DNA of 64,000 nucleotides from positions 1 to 64,000 of the forward strand of contig CACWYB010000010.1 in the NCBI GenBank assembly GCA_902765005.1, given 5' to 3'. How positions within the stretch are numbered: position 1 is the stretch's first letter; every line of letters starts with the position of its first letter. Of this stretch, positions 34,221 through 43,144 are shown one piece after another. Position numbers and translations under genes: made by a program. The notes beneath the pieces were generated by a model. That model was not told where the DNA came from and ran no database searches. It worked only from the letters and a program-made list of their open reading frames with translations. This DNA comes from an uncultured Eubacteriales bacterium. GTDB taxonomy: Bacteria; Bacillota; Clostridia; Christensenellales; CAG-138.

Positions 34221-34472
34221 CTACGCCCGGGCCTGGGCCGCCCGGATGGCCAAGGTGAGCTGGTCGGCGCAGGAGGTGTCGTTGTAGCCGCAGGTGTTGC
34301 CCTGAAGAAGCTCCACCACTTTGTCCGCGTCCATGCCCTCCACCAGCTTGCCGATGGCCTTCAGATTGCCATTGCAGCCGCCGGTAAAGGCCACGTTGCG
34401 GATGATGTTATCCTCCAGGTCGAAGTTGATCTCGCTGGAGCAGACGTTCTTGGTTTTGTAGCGATAATGCAT
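34221..34472 (-). CDS. TIGR03905 family TSCPD-domain protein
   Basis: An 83-residue protein beginning MHYRYKTKNVCSSEINFDLE with GGCNGNLKAIGKLVEGMDA and GNTCGYNDTSCADQL. It matches the TSCPD domain, found alone here and at the end of some B12-dependent ribonucleotide reductases. Four cysteines are present, role unknown. AAAGGA precedes the ATG. It begins 4 bp after the acyltransferase gene, so they are co-transcribed. Confidence 0.85.
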   Translation of the reverse strand: MHYRYKTKNVCSSEINFDLEDNIIRNVAFTGGCNGNLKAIGKLVEGMDADKVVELLQGNTCGYNDTSCADQLTLAIRAAQARA

Positions 34473-34476
34473 GGGT

Positions 34477-35748
34477 TTATGTCCTTTCTTCCGATATGGT
34501 TTCCGTATTTATTTCGGGGTGCGGCTTGCGCCCCCAGGAGAGGATCCACTTCTGCCAGGGCTTCTCCCACACATAGGTGAGCACCGCCGCCAGCAGGAGG
34601 GAGAGCCCAAGGGCCTCCACCGTGAGGAACAGCTGCATCCTGGTACCCGCCGCCGACACGTCCGCCCCGCTCCGAAAGCCCAGGCTCATGCGCAGCAGCA
34701 CTATGAGCCGCTGGTGGTAGAGATAGAGGTTGTAGGAGACGGCGCCCAAGAACCTGGCCACCGGGTTGGAAAAGAGCCACCGGAAGGGCTTCAGGGATAG
34801 GGCCGCGCTGAGCAAAAACAGGGTGAAGCAGAGGGAGAGGCCGATCCGATGCTGGAGCTGCCAGATCTGCTTGTCCTCCCGGTACATCTGGGCGGAGACG
34901 ATCTGGTTGCGGATGAGCACGGCGGCCAGGATAGCCAATGCCGTGAAGAACACCGCCCACACCCGCTTATAAGGCACCTTCAGGCAGTAGAGAGTGAACA
35001 GATACGCCCCCAGCATGCCGTTAGCGAAGACGGGCAGGAAGGTGGGGAACTGGTTCACCTGCATGTTGACAGGCGTTTGCTTCAGGGCGTACTCATAGAT
35101 GAACAGGGCACCGAAGCCCGTCAGCGCCCCCCAAAAGAGGGGCGGGCTCTGGCGGAAGAGCTTAACAAGCAGGGGAAAGACCAGATAAAACTGAACCTCC
35201 AAAGCCACCGTCCACAGCACGCCGTTGATGGGAGCGTAGATGTAGGTGTCCGCCCGGAACATGTGGGTGAAGGTCAGGTGGGAGATCAAATCCCGCATGG
35301 CGTAGGACAGGGTGGGATAGCTGCCCAGCCAAAGCTGATAGCCAAAGGAGATGAGCACCGCCAGCAGGTAGCTGGGATAGATGCGGGCAAAGCGCTTCTT
35401 GTAGAAGGTGGCGGCGGCGTCCACCCTCTCCCCCAGGAGCATGGACCGGGCGATGGGCAGCGTCATGCAGAAGGCGGACAGCAGGACCATCATATCCACG
35501 AACAGATACCCCACCCAGCGGATGTGGCTGGGGGTCAGGTTCGTGATGCCCAGGAAGCTCAAAAAGGGCGTGGGATAGTTGGGCATGAACCAGGTCTGCT
35601 GCCAGAAATGGAACCAGAGGACCATGAGCACGCTCAGGCCCCGGATGCCGTCCACCACGTCCACATGACGATAATCGATGGCCATGTCCAGACTGAATGG
35701 GCTATTCTGCTGTGCCTGGGTTTGCTCCATAGCGCTCCTTTCCCGCAT
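34477..35748 (-). CDS. Acyltransferase-3 family membrane protein
   Basis: A 423-residue polytopic protein with the family's conserved His in VLMVLWFHFWQQ and Arg-rich loop (KKRFARIYPSYLL). Such enzymes O-acylate cell-surface sugars or peptidoglycan. Either 35748 or 35730 could be the start; both have a GGAG 4 nt upstream. It is followed by the TSCPD gene and is read from a promoter that shares its -35 box with the divergent Crp-type gene. Confidence 0.88.
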   Translation of the reverse strand: MRERSAMEQTQAQQNSPFSLDMAIDYRHVDVVDGIRGLSVLMVLWFHFWQQTWFMPNYPTPFLSFLGITNLTPSHIRWVGYLFVDMMVLLSAFCMTLPIARSMLLGERVDAAATFYKKRFARIYPSYLLAVLISFGYQLWLGSYPTLSYAMRDLISHLTFTHMFRADTYIYAPINGVLWTVALEVQFYLVFPLLVKLFRQSPPLFWGALTGFGALFIYEYALKQTPVNMQVNQFPTFLPVFANGMLGAYLFTLYCLKVPYKRVWAVFFTALAILAAVLIRNQIVSAQMYREDKQIWQLQHRIGLSLCFTLFLLSAALSLKPFRWLFSNPVARFLGAVSYNLYLYHQRLIVLLRMSLGFRSGADVSAAGTRMQLFLTVEALGLSLLLAAVLTYVWEKPWQKWILSWGRKPHPEINTETISEERT

Positions 35749-35768
35749 ACCTCTCCTTAGTTTATCCC

Positions 35769-35820
35769 ATTATACCAACATCTTTTTCGGATTGCAAGCC
35801 GGGGCAGGACGAGGTATACT
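35769..35820. promoter_or_regulatory. Two divergent promoters sharing one palindromic -35 box
   Basis: TTGCAA at 35792-35797 is its own reverse complement. To the left, 17 bp away, is TATAAT on the minus strand (35769-35774); to the right, 17 bp away, is TATACT on the plus strand (35815-35820). The two promoters drive the acyltransferase and the Crp/Fnr regulator. Confidence 0.82.
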
Positions 35821-35852
35821 GTTGCCGGAGCAACATAAAAAGGAGGAAGCGT

Positions 35853-36539
35853 ATGGACAACCTATCCCTCTCCCCTGCCCTGCTTTCGGCGCCGCTGTTC
35901 GCGGGGCTGCCGGCCCAGGCGGTGGACGACTTTTTGCGCACGGCTCATTGCCGCCGGGAGAGCTTTGCCCGAGGGGCCATCCTCCACGGCCAGGGAGACG
36001 AGGTGAAGGCCGCCGGGCTGATCCTGTCCGGGAAGATCAAGGCCTATCGGCTCAACCGCCAGGGAGAGGAAAACCTGCAGAGCGTCATGGGCCCGGGGGC
36101 CATGTTCGGAGACATGCTCATGGCCACGGACAACGGCAAAAGCCCGGTGACCGTGGAGTGCACGGAGGATGCCGGGGTGCTGTTCATCCCCTTCGAGAGC
36201 ATCATGGCCGCCCCGGGGGAGTTTGGGAACCGGCTGCGGGTGAACCTTCTGCACGAGCTTTCCGCCCGCTACTGGGCTCTGAACCGGAAGGTGCGCTACC
36301 TGTCCGAACGATCCCTGCGGGGGCGGATCGCCCTTTTCCTCCTGGACGCGGCAAAGGATGAGGGTGGCCTCACCTTCACGCTGAGCATGACCCGAGAGGC
36401 CATGGCGTCGCTTCTGGGCGTGAACCGCAGCGCCCTTTCCCGGGAACTTTCCCGCATGGAAAAAGACGGCCTGCTGGCCGTCTATCGGGGCTCCTTCCGG
36501 CTGCTCAGTCGGGAGGGGCTGGAAAGCTGTTTTGATTAA
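35853..36539 (+). CDS. Crp/Fnr-family transcriptional regulator
   Basis: A 228-residue protein: an N-terminal cyclic-nucleotide-binding beta-barrel (GLILSGKIKAYRLN, GAMFGDMLMATDNG) and a C-terminal winged helix (MTREAMASLLGVNRSALSRE). The ligand is unknown; the barrel lacks cysteines spaced as in an iron-sulfur FNR. AAGGAGG precedes the ATG. Its stop codon overlaps the stop of the convergent DUF4173-like gene by 3 bp. Confidence 0.92.
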   Translation: MDNLSLSPALLSAPLFAGLPAQAVDDFLRTAHCRRESFARGAILHGQGDEVKAAGLILSGKIKAYRLNRQGEENLQSVMGPGAMFGDMLMATDNGKSPVTVECTEDAGVLFIPFESIMAAPGEFGNRLRVNLLHELSARYWALNRKVRYLSERSLRGRIALFLLDAAKDEGGLTFTLSMTREAMASLLGVNRSALSRELSRMEKDGLLAVYRGSFRLLSREGLESCFD

Positions 36540-38392
36540 TCCGCCGGGGCGATGGTGTAGCCCTTGTCGGCGCTGCCGGTGAGGGACACGGTCAGGGTGT
36601 CGCCGTAGGCGCAGGAGAGGCGATTGGTCATGGATTCCCCGTGGTTTTGGTCCGAGACGGCCAGAGTGAAGGAAAGGGTCATCCCGTTCTCAGCGGGGGC
36701 CCAGCTGTCATAGGGCTGCTGCTCCAGCTCGAAGAAGGTCTCCTGACCCCGGGAAAAGGGGCTGCTGTCGGCGTTGGTGCAAATGCCGGCGCAGTATTCG
36801 TATCCCTTCTCCCCGTACCAGCAGGCGAGGGCATCGAAGTCGTCCTCCGTCTGGATGCGAACATGAACGGTGACCGGCTCCCGCCGGTAGGGAGCGCAGA
36901 CGGACCGAGCCCTGAGGCCCGGAATGCCGTGGCAAAGGGCGTCGAAGGCGGATAGTTGGCCGTGATAGCTCAAAAAGTGCTTCACCTCGTCCCCATAGAC
37001 GGGATCGTCCGCCAGGCGGGCGGCGGCGGGGGCGGCGGAATCCCCCAGCTCCCAGAAGACGCCGGTGTCCACGGAATCCAATCGGCCCTGCTCATAGGCG
37101 CGGACGTTATAGTCCGCGATGAGAGCGTTGGTATCGCAGAGGCAAAGGAACCCAAACAGCAGGACGAACAGGCAGAACAGGCTGCGCACCAGGTTCAGCC
37201 TTTTCCAGTAGGCGCCGATGAGGGCCAGCAAAAACGCCCCCGCCAGCAGGATCATGGCCCAGCTGGAATAGACACGGTTGGGGGTCAGGCCATAGGTACG
37301 GATGTAGAGGACCATCTTGGAGAAGGCCGTGGCGGCCAGGACCAAGCTGCACAGGCAGAGGATCGTAAGCAGGGCCCGGCAGACCCCCTCCCCCTTCTCC
37401 CGTTTCGTAAAGAGGGTGACGAACAGGTAGAGCGCTCCGTTGATGGCGCAGACGGCGCAGAGCTGGAAGAAGCCATCCCGGGCGTAGTCGGCGTAGGTGT
37501 AGCCCTTAGGGAGCACCCCGGTGAAAGCCGAGGTGTACAGGGGCAGCTGGCTGAAGAAGAACAGGCCGTAGACCAGCAGCAGCGGGATCAGCATGGCGCA
37601 GCTGACCGCCAGGGGCAAAAACCGGCGGCGGATACGGAAGGCCGCCACGCTCTCCCGCGACAGCACCCGGCTTAGGGCGTGGTCCCGGCTGCCGAAAAGG
37701 CAGCTCATAAGCAGGGTCGCCATGACCACCGCCAGCAGCAGGCACAGGAGCCGCCAAAAGACGGCCTCGGGCAGGCTTTCCGAGAAGAGGCTGTCCAGGA
37801 GCTTGGAGAAGGCTTCGTCGTACTGGAGCAGGTTCACCACGATAAATAGGGGGATGAGCGCCAGCCCCAGGCCCAGCAGCACCAGCAGGGCAGCCTTGAG
37901 CCAGTTTCTTTTTCCGCCGGAAAAGGCGGCGGTGAAAAAGGCGCTGAGCTTGGAGAAGGGCATGAGGACGTTTGCCTTGAAGAACTCCGGGACGAACATA
38001 TCCCCCAGCCGTTCTTCCGCGGAGTTGCCTCCGGCGCAGTAGACCCCGTAGCCCCACAAAAGCACGCTGAGCCACCGGGCAAAGAAGCGGACCGGGCCGT
38101 TGTCGGTCAACAGGTGGGATAGAAGGAACAGGAGCCCCACCGCCCAGACGCCAAGGGATCGCTTGCCCATCCGGCCCCGATAGTGCCAGACCGTCAGGCC
38201 GTAGAGGATCAGGCCATAGACCAGACCCAGCAGGGGATGGCCGGAGATCTCGAACCGGCAGACCAGGTAGCCCAGCGCCAGCAAAGCGAAGGCCAGCACA
38301 CGGTCCCGCATCGGCACGGGGTCCTTTTGGGGTATAGTAGGCTCCGGCGCGGCCGCGGGCTGCACCGTTGGGTTCGTATGCAATTCTTCCAT
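36536..38392 (-). CDS. Polytopic membrane protein of DUF4173/DUF4153 type
   Basis: A 618-residue protein with about 12-13 membrane helices and a soluble C-terminal domain of about 180 residues (RLADDPVYGDEVKHFL onward). Sequence and neighbours match DUF4173/DUF4153 proteins, which sit beside DUF2975 and small XRE regulators in many Firmicutes; function unknown. The start at 38392 (MEELHTNP) is 2 bp after the XRE stop and has GAGG upstream, so it is the third gene of that operon. Confidence 0.82.
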   Translation of the reverse strand: MEELHTNPTVQPAAAPEPTIPQKDPVPMRDRVLAFALLALGYLVCRFEISGHPLLGLVYGLILYGLTVWHYRGRMGKRSLGVWAVGLLFLLSHLLTDNGPVRFFARWLSVLLWGYGVYCAGGNSAEERLGDMFVPEFFKANVLMPFSKLSAFFTAAFSGGKRNWLKAALLVLLGLGLALIPLFIVVNLLQYDEAFSKLLDSLFSESLPEAVFWRLLCLLLAVVMATLLMSCLFGSRDHALSRVLSRESVAAFRIRRRFLPLAVSCAMLIPLLLVYGLFFFSQLPLYTSAFTGVLPKGYTYADYARDGFFQLCAVCAINGALYLFVTLFTKREKGEGVCRALLTILCLCSLVLAATAFSKMVLYIRTYGLTPNRVYSSWAMILLAGAFLLALIGAYWKRLNLVRSLFCLFVLLFGFLCLCDTNALIADYNVRAYEQGRLDSVDTGVFWELGDSAAPAAARLADDPVYGDEVKHFLSYHGQLSAFDALCHGIPGLRARSVCAPYRREPVTVHVRIQTEDDFDALACWYGEKGYEYCAGICTNADSSPFSRGQETFFELEQQPYDSWAPAENGMTLSFTLAVSDQNHGESMTNRLSCAYGDTLTVSLTGSADKGYTIAPAD

Positions 38393-38394
38393 TT

Positions 38395-38601
38395 TTAGTT
38401 TTCCTCTCTGTATTCGAGAATGTCCCCGGGGGTGCAGTTCAGCTCCCGGCAGATGGCGTCCAGGGTGGAGAAGCGGATGGCCTTGGCCTTGTTGTTCTTC
38501 AGGATGGACAGGTTTGCCACGGTGATGCCCACCCGGTCGGAAAGCTCGTTCAGGCTCATGCGGCGCCGAGCCATCATCACATCCAAATTCACTTCGATCA
38601 T
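38395..38601 (-). CDS. Small XRE-family (YozG-like) regulator
   Basis: A 68-residue helix-turn-helix protein (MSLNELSDRVGITVANLSIL, LDAICRELNCTPGDIL). Short XRE proteins of this type accompany DUF2975 genes and probably autoregulate the operon. AAAGGAGG precedes the ATG, 12 bp after the DUF2975 stop. Confidence 0.92.
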   Translation of the reverse strand: MIEVNLDVMMARRRMSLNELSDRVGITVANLSILKNNKAKAIRFSTLDAICRELNCTPGDILEYREEN

Positions 38602-38613
38602 AGGGCGCCTCCT

Positions 38614-39060
38614 TTAGATGGTGAAGTCGTTCTCGTTTTTCAGAGCCACGGCTTCCTCGATCACGTTCTTGACCACCCGCAGCACCAGGCCCAAAAAGCC
38701 CACCACGAAGGATAGCACCGGCATCATGAAAAAGTAGGTCACGCCCACGAGCAGCAGCCCCGCCTCGATAAAGCAGCACCAGCTGATGGTCCTCAGGCAG
38801 CTGACCGCCCTGTCCGTAAACACCTGCCGCTGCCTCACCAGCAGCAGCAGCTTCACCAGGAACCCATCCGCCACGGCCACGGGAACGAGGCAGACATACA
38901 CGAGGGCCACAAACCAGGGGGACAGGGTTTCCCCGTACAGGCCGCCATGCCCGGGCAGATAGACGGGCAGCAGCAGCCCCAGAGCCAAGAGGCCCAGAAA
39001 GCCGATCCCGCAGCAGATGAGGGACAATATGACGGAGGCGTTTTTACTGATCTTAGGCAT
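38614..39060 (-). CDS. DUF2975 membrane protein
   Basis: A 148-residue protein with four hydrophobic segments and an acidic C terminus, matching DUF2975. The start at 39060 (MPKISKNA) has AAGGAG 10 nt upstream. It is the first gene of the DUF2975-XRE-DUF4173 operon. Biological role unknown. Confidence 0.88.
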   Translation of the reverse strand: MPKISKNASVILSLICCGIGFLGLLALGLLLPVYLPGHGGLYGETLSPWFVALVYVCLVPVAVADGFLVKLLLLVRQRQVFTDRAVSCLRTISWCCFIEAGLLLVGVTYFFMMPVLSFVVGFLGLVLRVVKNVIEEAVALKNENDFTI

Positions 39061-39093
39061 AGAGCAGATCTCCTTTTGTCTTTCGTTGGCCCT

Positions 39094-39122
39094 ACCATAC
39101 CACAAGCATCATCGTTTGTCAA
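39094..39122 (-). promoter_or_regulatory. Promoter of the DUF2975-XRE-DUF4173 operon
   Basis: On the minus strand TTGACA (39117-39122), 17-bp spacer, TATGGT (39094-39099). Confidence 0.75.
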
Positions 39123-39179
39123 TCTATTTTTATCGTTTATCAATAATTATTTTTCGAATTTCGGAACAAAAGTTCCCTC

Positions 39180-39208
39180 TTGTCAGGGGAAGGAAAGGGT
39201 GATATTAT
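39180..39208 (+). promoter_or_regulatory. Promoter of the acyl-CoA ligase gene
   Basis: TTGTCA (39180-39185), 17-bp spacer, TATTAT (39203-39208), about 30 bp upstream of the ligase start. Confidence 0.7.
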
Positions 39209-39239
39209 ATATTAAATTTCGTCGTGTAAGGAAACGGAT

Positions 39240-40877
39240 ATGGAACTGATTACGGAAGCTCTGGAAAAGAACGCCAAATTCTTCCCCAACGAGGTGGCGC
39301 TGGTGGAGATCAACCCCGCCGCCCGGCCCGCCGCCGAGATGACCTGGCGGGAGTACACCCTCATCGAGACCAGCCCCGAGGGCCGGTATCGCCGGGACAT
39401 GACCTGGCGGGAGTTCGACACCAAGGCCAACCGGTTCGCCAACCTCCTTTTGACCCGGAACGTGAAAAAGGGGGACAAGGTGGGCATCCTGCTCATGAAC
39501 GGCATCGAGTGGCTGCCCATCTACTTCGGCATTCTGAAGACCGGCGCCCTGGCCGTGCCCATGAACTACCGGTACACCGACGAGGAGATCGCCTACTGCG
39601 GCGACTTGGCGGAGGTGAGCGTGCTGGTGTTCGGGCCGGAGTTCACGGAGCGGGTGGCCTCCGCCCTGCCCCGGCTCCCCCGGGTGAAGACGCTGTTCTA
39701 CGTGGGCCGGGACGTGCCCGCCTTTGCCGACAGCTACGATACGCTGGTGGAGTTCTGCTCCAGCCGGGCCCCCGCCGTGGAGCTCAATGCGGACGACGAT
39801 GCGGCCATCTACTTTTCCTCCGGCACCACGGGCTTCCCCAAGGCCATCCTGCACGCCCACCGGGCGCTGATGCACGCCGCTGTCTGCGAGCAGAACCACC
39901 ATCAGCAGACCCATTCCGATGTGTTCCTCTGCATCCCGCCTCTCTACCACACGGGGGCCAAGATGCACTGGTTCGGGAGCCTGCTGTCCGGCAGCCGGGC
40001 GGTGCTGCTGCGGGGCGTGCGGCCCGATTGGGTGCTGCAGACCGTCAGCGAGGAGAAATGCACCATCGTGTGGCTTTTGGTGCCCTGGGTCCAGGATATC
40101 CTGGACGCCCTGGACGCCGGCACGCTGAAGCTCTCCGACTACAAGCTCAGCCAGTGGCGGCTCATGCACATCGGCGCCCAGCCCGTGCCTCCGTCCCTGG
40201 TGCGGCGGTGGCTGAAGGTGTTCCCTGCCCATCAATACGATGTGAACTACGGGCTTTCCGAGTCCATCGGCCCGGGGTGCGTGCATCTGGGCGTGGAGAA
40301 CCTGCACAAGCTGGGGGCCATCGGCAAGGCCGGCTACGGCTGGCAGATCCGGGTGGTGAATGAAAAGAACGAAGACACCGCCCCCGAGGAGGTGGGCGAA
40401 CTGCTGGTGAAGGGCCCCGGCGTCATGAAGTGCTACTACCGGAACCCGGAAGCCACGAAGGAGTCCCTCATGGGCGACTGGCTCCGCACCGGCGACATGG
40501 CCAAGATGGACGAGGACGGGTTCGTGTACCTGGTGGACCGAAAGAAGGATGTGATCATTTCCGGCGGCGAGAACCTGTACCCGGTGCAGATCGAGGACTT
40601 CCTCCGGACCCACGGGAAGATCAAGGATGTGGCGGTGATCGGCCTGCCCGACGAGCGGCTGGGGGAGATCGCCGCGGCCATCATCGAGGCGAAGGAGGGC
40701 GAAACGCTCACGGAGGCGGAGGTCAACGACTACTGTCTGGCCCTGCCCCGGTACAAGCGGCCCCGGAAGCTGATCTTCGCCACCGTGCCCCGGAACCCCA
40801 CCGGCAAGATCGAAAAGCCCCTGCTGCGGGAGCGCTACGGCGCGACCAGGTTGGTGGAGGCGCAGACAAAGGGTTAA
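39240..40877 (+). CDS. AMP-forming acyl-CoA synthetase/ligase
   Basis: A 545-residue ANL-family enzyme with the AMP-binding P-loop YFSSGTTGFPKAILH, the A8 region LRTGDMAKMDEDGFVYLVD and a C-terminal catalytic lysine in NPTGKIEKPLL. It activates a carboxylic acid as an adenylate and transfers it to CoA; the acid (fatty or aromatic) is unknown. Near the N terminus the motif MTWREY/MTWREF occurs twice, 20 residues apart (the DNA repeats ATGACCTGGCGGGAGT). GGA lies upstream of the ATG. It is monocistronic. Confidence 0.93.
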   Translation: MELITEALEKNAKFFPNEVALVEINPAARPAAEMTWREYTLIETSPEGRYRRDMTWREFDTKANRFANLLLTRNVKKGDKVGILLMNGIEWLPIYFGILKTGALAVPMNYRYTDEEIAYCGDLAEVSVLVFGPEFTERVASALPRLPRVKTLFYVGRDVPAFADSYDTLVEFCSSRAPAVELNADDDAAIYFSSGTTGFPKAILHAHRALMHAAVCEQNHHQQTHSDVFLCIPPLYHTGAKMHWFGSLLSGSRAVLLRGVRPDWVLQTVSEEKCTIVWLLVPWVQDILDALDAGTLKLSDYKLSQWRLMHIGAQPVPPSLVRRWLKVFPAHQYDVNYGLSESIGPGCVHLGVENLHKLGAIGKAGYGWQIRVVNEKNEDTAPEEVGELLVKGPGVMKCYYRNPEATKESLMGDWLRTGDMAKMDEDGFVYLVDRKKDVIISGGENLYPVQIEDFLRTHGKIKDVAVIGLPDERLGEIAAAIIEAKEGETLTEAEVNDYCLALPRYKRPRKLIFATVPRNPTGKIEKPLLRERYGATRLVEAQTKG

Positions 40878-40894
40878 GATTTGAGATTTGTTTT

Positions 40895-41034
40895 GCTGCT
40901 TTTTTCTCTTCTGTGAAGAGAAAAAAGCAGCGCAAAAAAGAGAAGCTCAGGAAGACTAATGAGTTTAGTTTCCCTAAGCTTTTTTTATATTCCTAAAGTT
41001 CTTTTGCACAACTTTTCTTTCAAGAAAAGTTGTG
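40895..41034. repeat. Triple-hairpin 3'-end element, copy d
   Basis: A perfect 17-bp GCTGC-type hairpin (40895-40911/40915-40931) lies 18 nt after the ligase stop, a degenerate AAGCTCAGGAA hairpin (40943-40953/40970-40981) in the middle, and a CACAAC-type hairpin (41007-41019/41022-41034) 18 nt after the stop of the gene on the other strand. Same layout as copy c. Confidence 0.92.
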
Positions 41035-41051
41035 AACTATAAATCCTTCCT

Positions 41052-41642
41052 CTATTCTGCAATACTGCGCAGGGATTCGCCGCTGAGCCAGCGGAGCAGC
41101 TCCTCCGGCGAAGCGGGCAGGGGCACGGTTTGAAACTCCGTCCGCCCGGGGACCATCTTGGTGTTGTCGTCGCTGGTGGCCCAGGTGACCCGGGCCAGTA
41201 TGGGCGCCCGGCAGGTGCGGATATCCCCCTCCGGCAGCTCCGTATGCTGGATGAGGATGGTGGCCTGCCGGTTGTCGGAGATCCAGCGGCCGAAGTTGGT
41301 GGTGGGTTTCTTCCAGAGCCAGCGGGTGCTCCCGTTCTTCTCCCCCGCCCGCTTCAGATACCCGTTGTGCAGGTCCTGGGTGCAGCGCATGAGCCAGATC
41401 ACGTGATACCCCGCCTTCTGGAAGTGCTCGCACACATCGAAGAAGCTGGCCTCCATGAGCAGCCCGTCCTGGAGCATCATGGCGAAGTGGTTCATCAGCA
41501 CATACGCCTCCACGCTCACCCCGTCCACGGTCACGGGCACATTCCGGCACGCCTCCGGCACCAGATTCCGCCAGTCGTCCTTCCATTGCTCGTGGCCGGA
41601 CTGCACGAACGGCTCCTTCTTCCTCTGCAAAAACGAAAACAT
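41052..41642 (-). CDS. Conserved-looking cytoplasmic protein of unknown function
   Basis: A 196-residue protein beginning MFSFLQRKKEPFVQSGHEQW and lacking a signal or membrane segment. Recognisable blocks are AYVLMNHFAMMLQDGLLMEA, HVIWLMRCTQDLHNGYLKRA, TRWLWKKPTTNFGRW and RVTWATSDDNTKMVP, the kind of conserved motif density that implies a family, but I cannot name it. GAGG precedes the ATG at 41642. It starts 20 bp after the YfcC transporter gene, so they are probably co-transcribed and related in use. Confidence 0.72.
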   Translation of the reverse strand: MFSFLQRKKEPFVQSGHEQWKDDWRNLVPEACRNVPVTVDGVSVEAYVLMNHFAMMLQDGLLMEASFFDVCEHFQKAGYHVIWLMRCTQDLHNGYLKRAGEKNGSTRWLWKKPTTNFGRWISDNRQATILIQHTELPEGDIRTCRAPILARVTWATSDDNTKMVPGRTEFQTVPLPASPEELLRWLSGESLRSIAE

Positions 41643-41662
41643 ATCCTCTTTCCTTTCTCGAA

Positions 41663-43060
41663 TCAATAGCCCACCGCCAACCCCAGCAGCAACAGCAGGC
41701 TTGTGAGCAGCAGGTTCAAGAGCTGGAACCTGCCGGAATACCTGGCCCACTGTCCATACCCCGTGTCCACCAGCCCCAGGCTGATGAGCAGGCAGGGGTT
41801 GGTGGGATAGAACACGTTGCTGAACCCATCCCCGAAGGCGAAGGCCAGGATACACAGCTGACTGCTCACCCCGAATATGCCCGCCAGCGGCACGATCAGC
41901 GGAATGAGCAAAAAGGCCTTGGCGGACCCGGAGGGAATGAAGAAATTCAGCACCAGGCAGATGCCGTAGATGAACAGCACCAGCGCCCCCCGCGACATGC
42001 CTTCCGCCGCCATCACCGCCATATGCAGCAGCGCATCCAGTATTTTCCCCTCCACCAGGGTATAGCGGATGGAGGCGGCCATCAGGATCATGAGCACCGA
42101 GGGCGCGATGGCAACGATGCCCGCCAGGAAGGAGCGAAGCATCGCCCTCAGGCCCATGCCCGCCGCCAGCATGGCGCTGACCCCGGCCACCAGAAACATG
42201 ACCGCCACGATGACCATGGTATAGTCCCTCAGGGCGGGGACGAACCCGGAGCTCAGCACCACCGCGATGCCCAGCCCCAGAATGCTCCCAAAGAGCAGCA
42301 GCCCTCTATCCATCCGCCCGTCGGGCACATGCGCCCCCGCCTCGGCATGAGGCGCCCTCGGGGGCAGCCGCTTTGCGTGGCCCCGGACGAAGAGGAGCAG
42401 CAGCCCGTAAATGCAGGCAAAGGCCACCAGCCTTAGCCAGATGCCGCTGAACATGGGCAGCCCGGCAAGGGTCTGGGCCACGCCGATGGTGAAGGGGTTC
42501 GCCACCCCGGCGGCAAACCCGCAGCCCGCCGCCAGCAGGCTCATGGCCACGCCGGTGAGGGCATCCCAGCCCAGGCCTACGGCCAGGGAGGTGACGATGG
42601 GCACCAGGGGCACCACCTCCTCAAAGGACCCCACCAAGGACCCCATGGCCATGAAAAACAGGATCAGCACCCCCATGAGCCGATAGCGGACGGCACCGAA
42701 CCGATGGACCAGCTTCTTGAGCATATACGCCATGAGGCCGCACTCGTTGAGGGCGTTGAACACACCGCCGATGACCAGCAAAAAGGCGATGACCGCCAGA
42801 AGCGCCCCGGAGCCCTCCGCCCCCAGCACCAGCACCGGGGAGAGCAGCCATTTCCAGAGGGGCAGCCCGCCCGGCACGGGCCGAAACCCGGCCTGGGTAT
42901 CGATGATGGTGTGGCCCGCCTCGTCCACCGTTCGGGCATATTCGCCCCCGGGGATCAAAAAGGTCAGCGCATAGGTCAGGGCCATGAGCAGGAAGATGAT
43001 GAGGATGGCCATAAGAAAGCTTCTGGCGCTGATGTTCAGGCTGTTCCCCCGTTTCGTCAT
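41663..43060 (-). CDS. YfcC/DcuC-type membrane transporter
   Basis: A 465-residue protein with about twelve helices and motifs of the YfcC/C4-dicarboxylate (DcuC, ArcD-like) group (MAMGSLVGSFEEVVPLVPI, FFIPSGSAKAFLLIPLIVPL, NPCLLISLGL). Substrates in the group include dicarboxylates and basic amino acids; here unknown. The start at 43060 follows AGGGGG. A consensus-like promoter lies at 43088-43116. Confidence 0.9.
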   Translation of the reverse strand: MTKRGNSLNISARSFLMAILIIFLLMALTYALTFLIPGGEYARTVDEAGHTIIDTQAGFRPVPGGLPLWKWLLSPVLVLGAEGSGALLAVIAFLLVIGGVFNALNECGLMAYMLKKLVHRFGAVRYRLMGVLILFFMAMGSLVGSFEEVVPLVPIVTSLAVGLGWDALTGVAMSLLAAGCGFAAGVANPFTIGVAQTLAGLPMFSGIWLRLVAFACIYGLLLLFVRGHAKRLPPRAPHAEAGAHVPDGRMDRGLLLFGSILGLGIAVVLSSGFVPALRDYTMVIVAVMFLVAGVSAMLAAGMGLRAMLRSFLAGIVAIAPSVLMILMAASIRYTLVEGKILDALLHMAVMAAEGMSRGALVLFIYGICLVLNFFIPSGSAKAFLLIPLIVPLAGIFGVSSQLCILAFAFGDGFSNVFYPTNPCLLISLGLVDTGYGQWARYSGRFQLLNLLLTSLLLLLGLAVGY

Positions 43061-43087
43061 GGCCGATGTCCCCCTGTCTTTTTTCCC

Positions 43088-43116
43088 AGTATACCAAAGC
43101 CGAAGGTCCCGCGCAA
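43088..43116 (-). promoter_or_regulatory. Promoter of the YfcC transporter operon
   Basis: On the minus strand TTGCGC (43111-43116), 17-bp spacer, TATACT (43088-43093). Confidence 0.75.
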
Positions 43117-43144
43117 CGGGGAACCCGGCCCGGGCAAAAAGAAA

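Noticed and set aside
39339-39420. Repeated MTWRE motif in the acyl-CoA ligase as a recent duplication
   Set aside because: The intervening sequence differs and, from memory, similar double motifs occur in related ligases, so it looks like a family trait.
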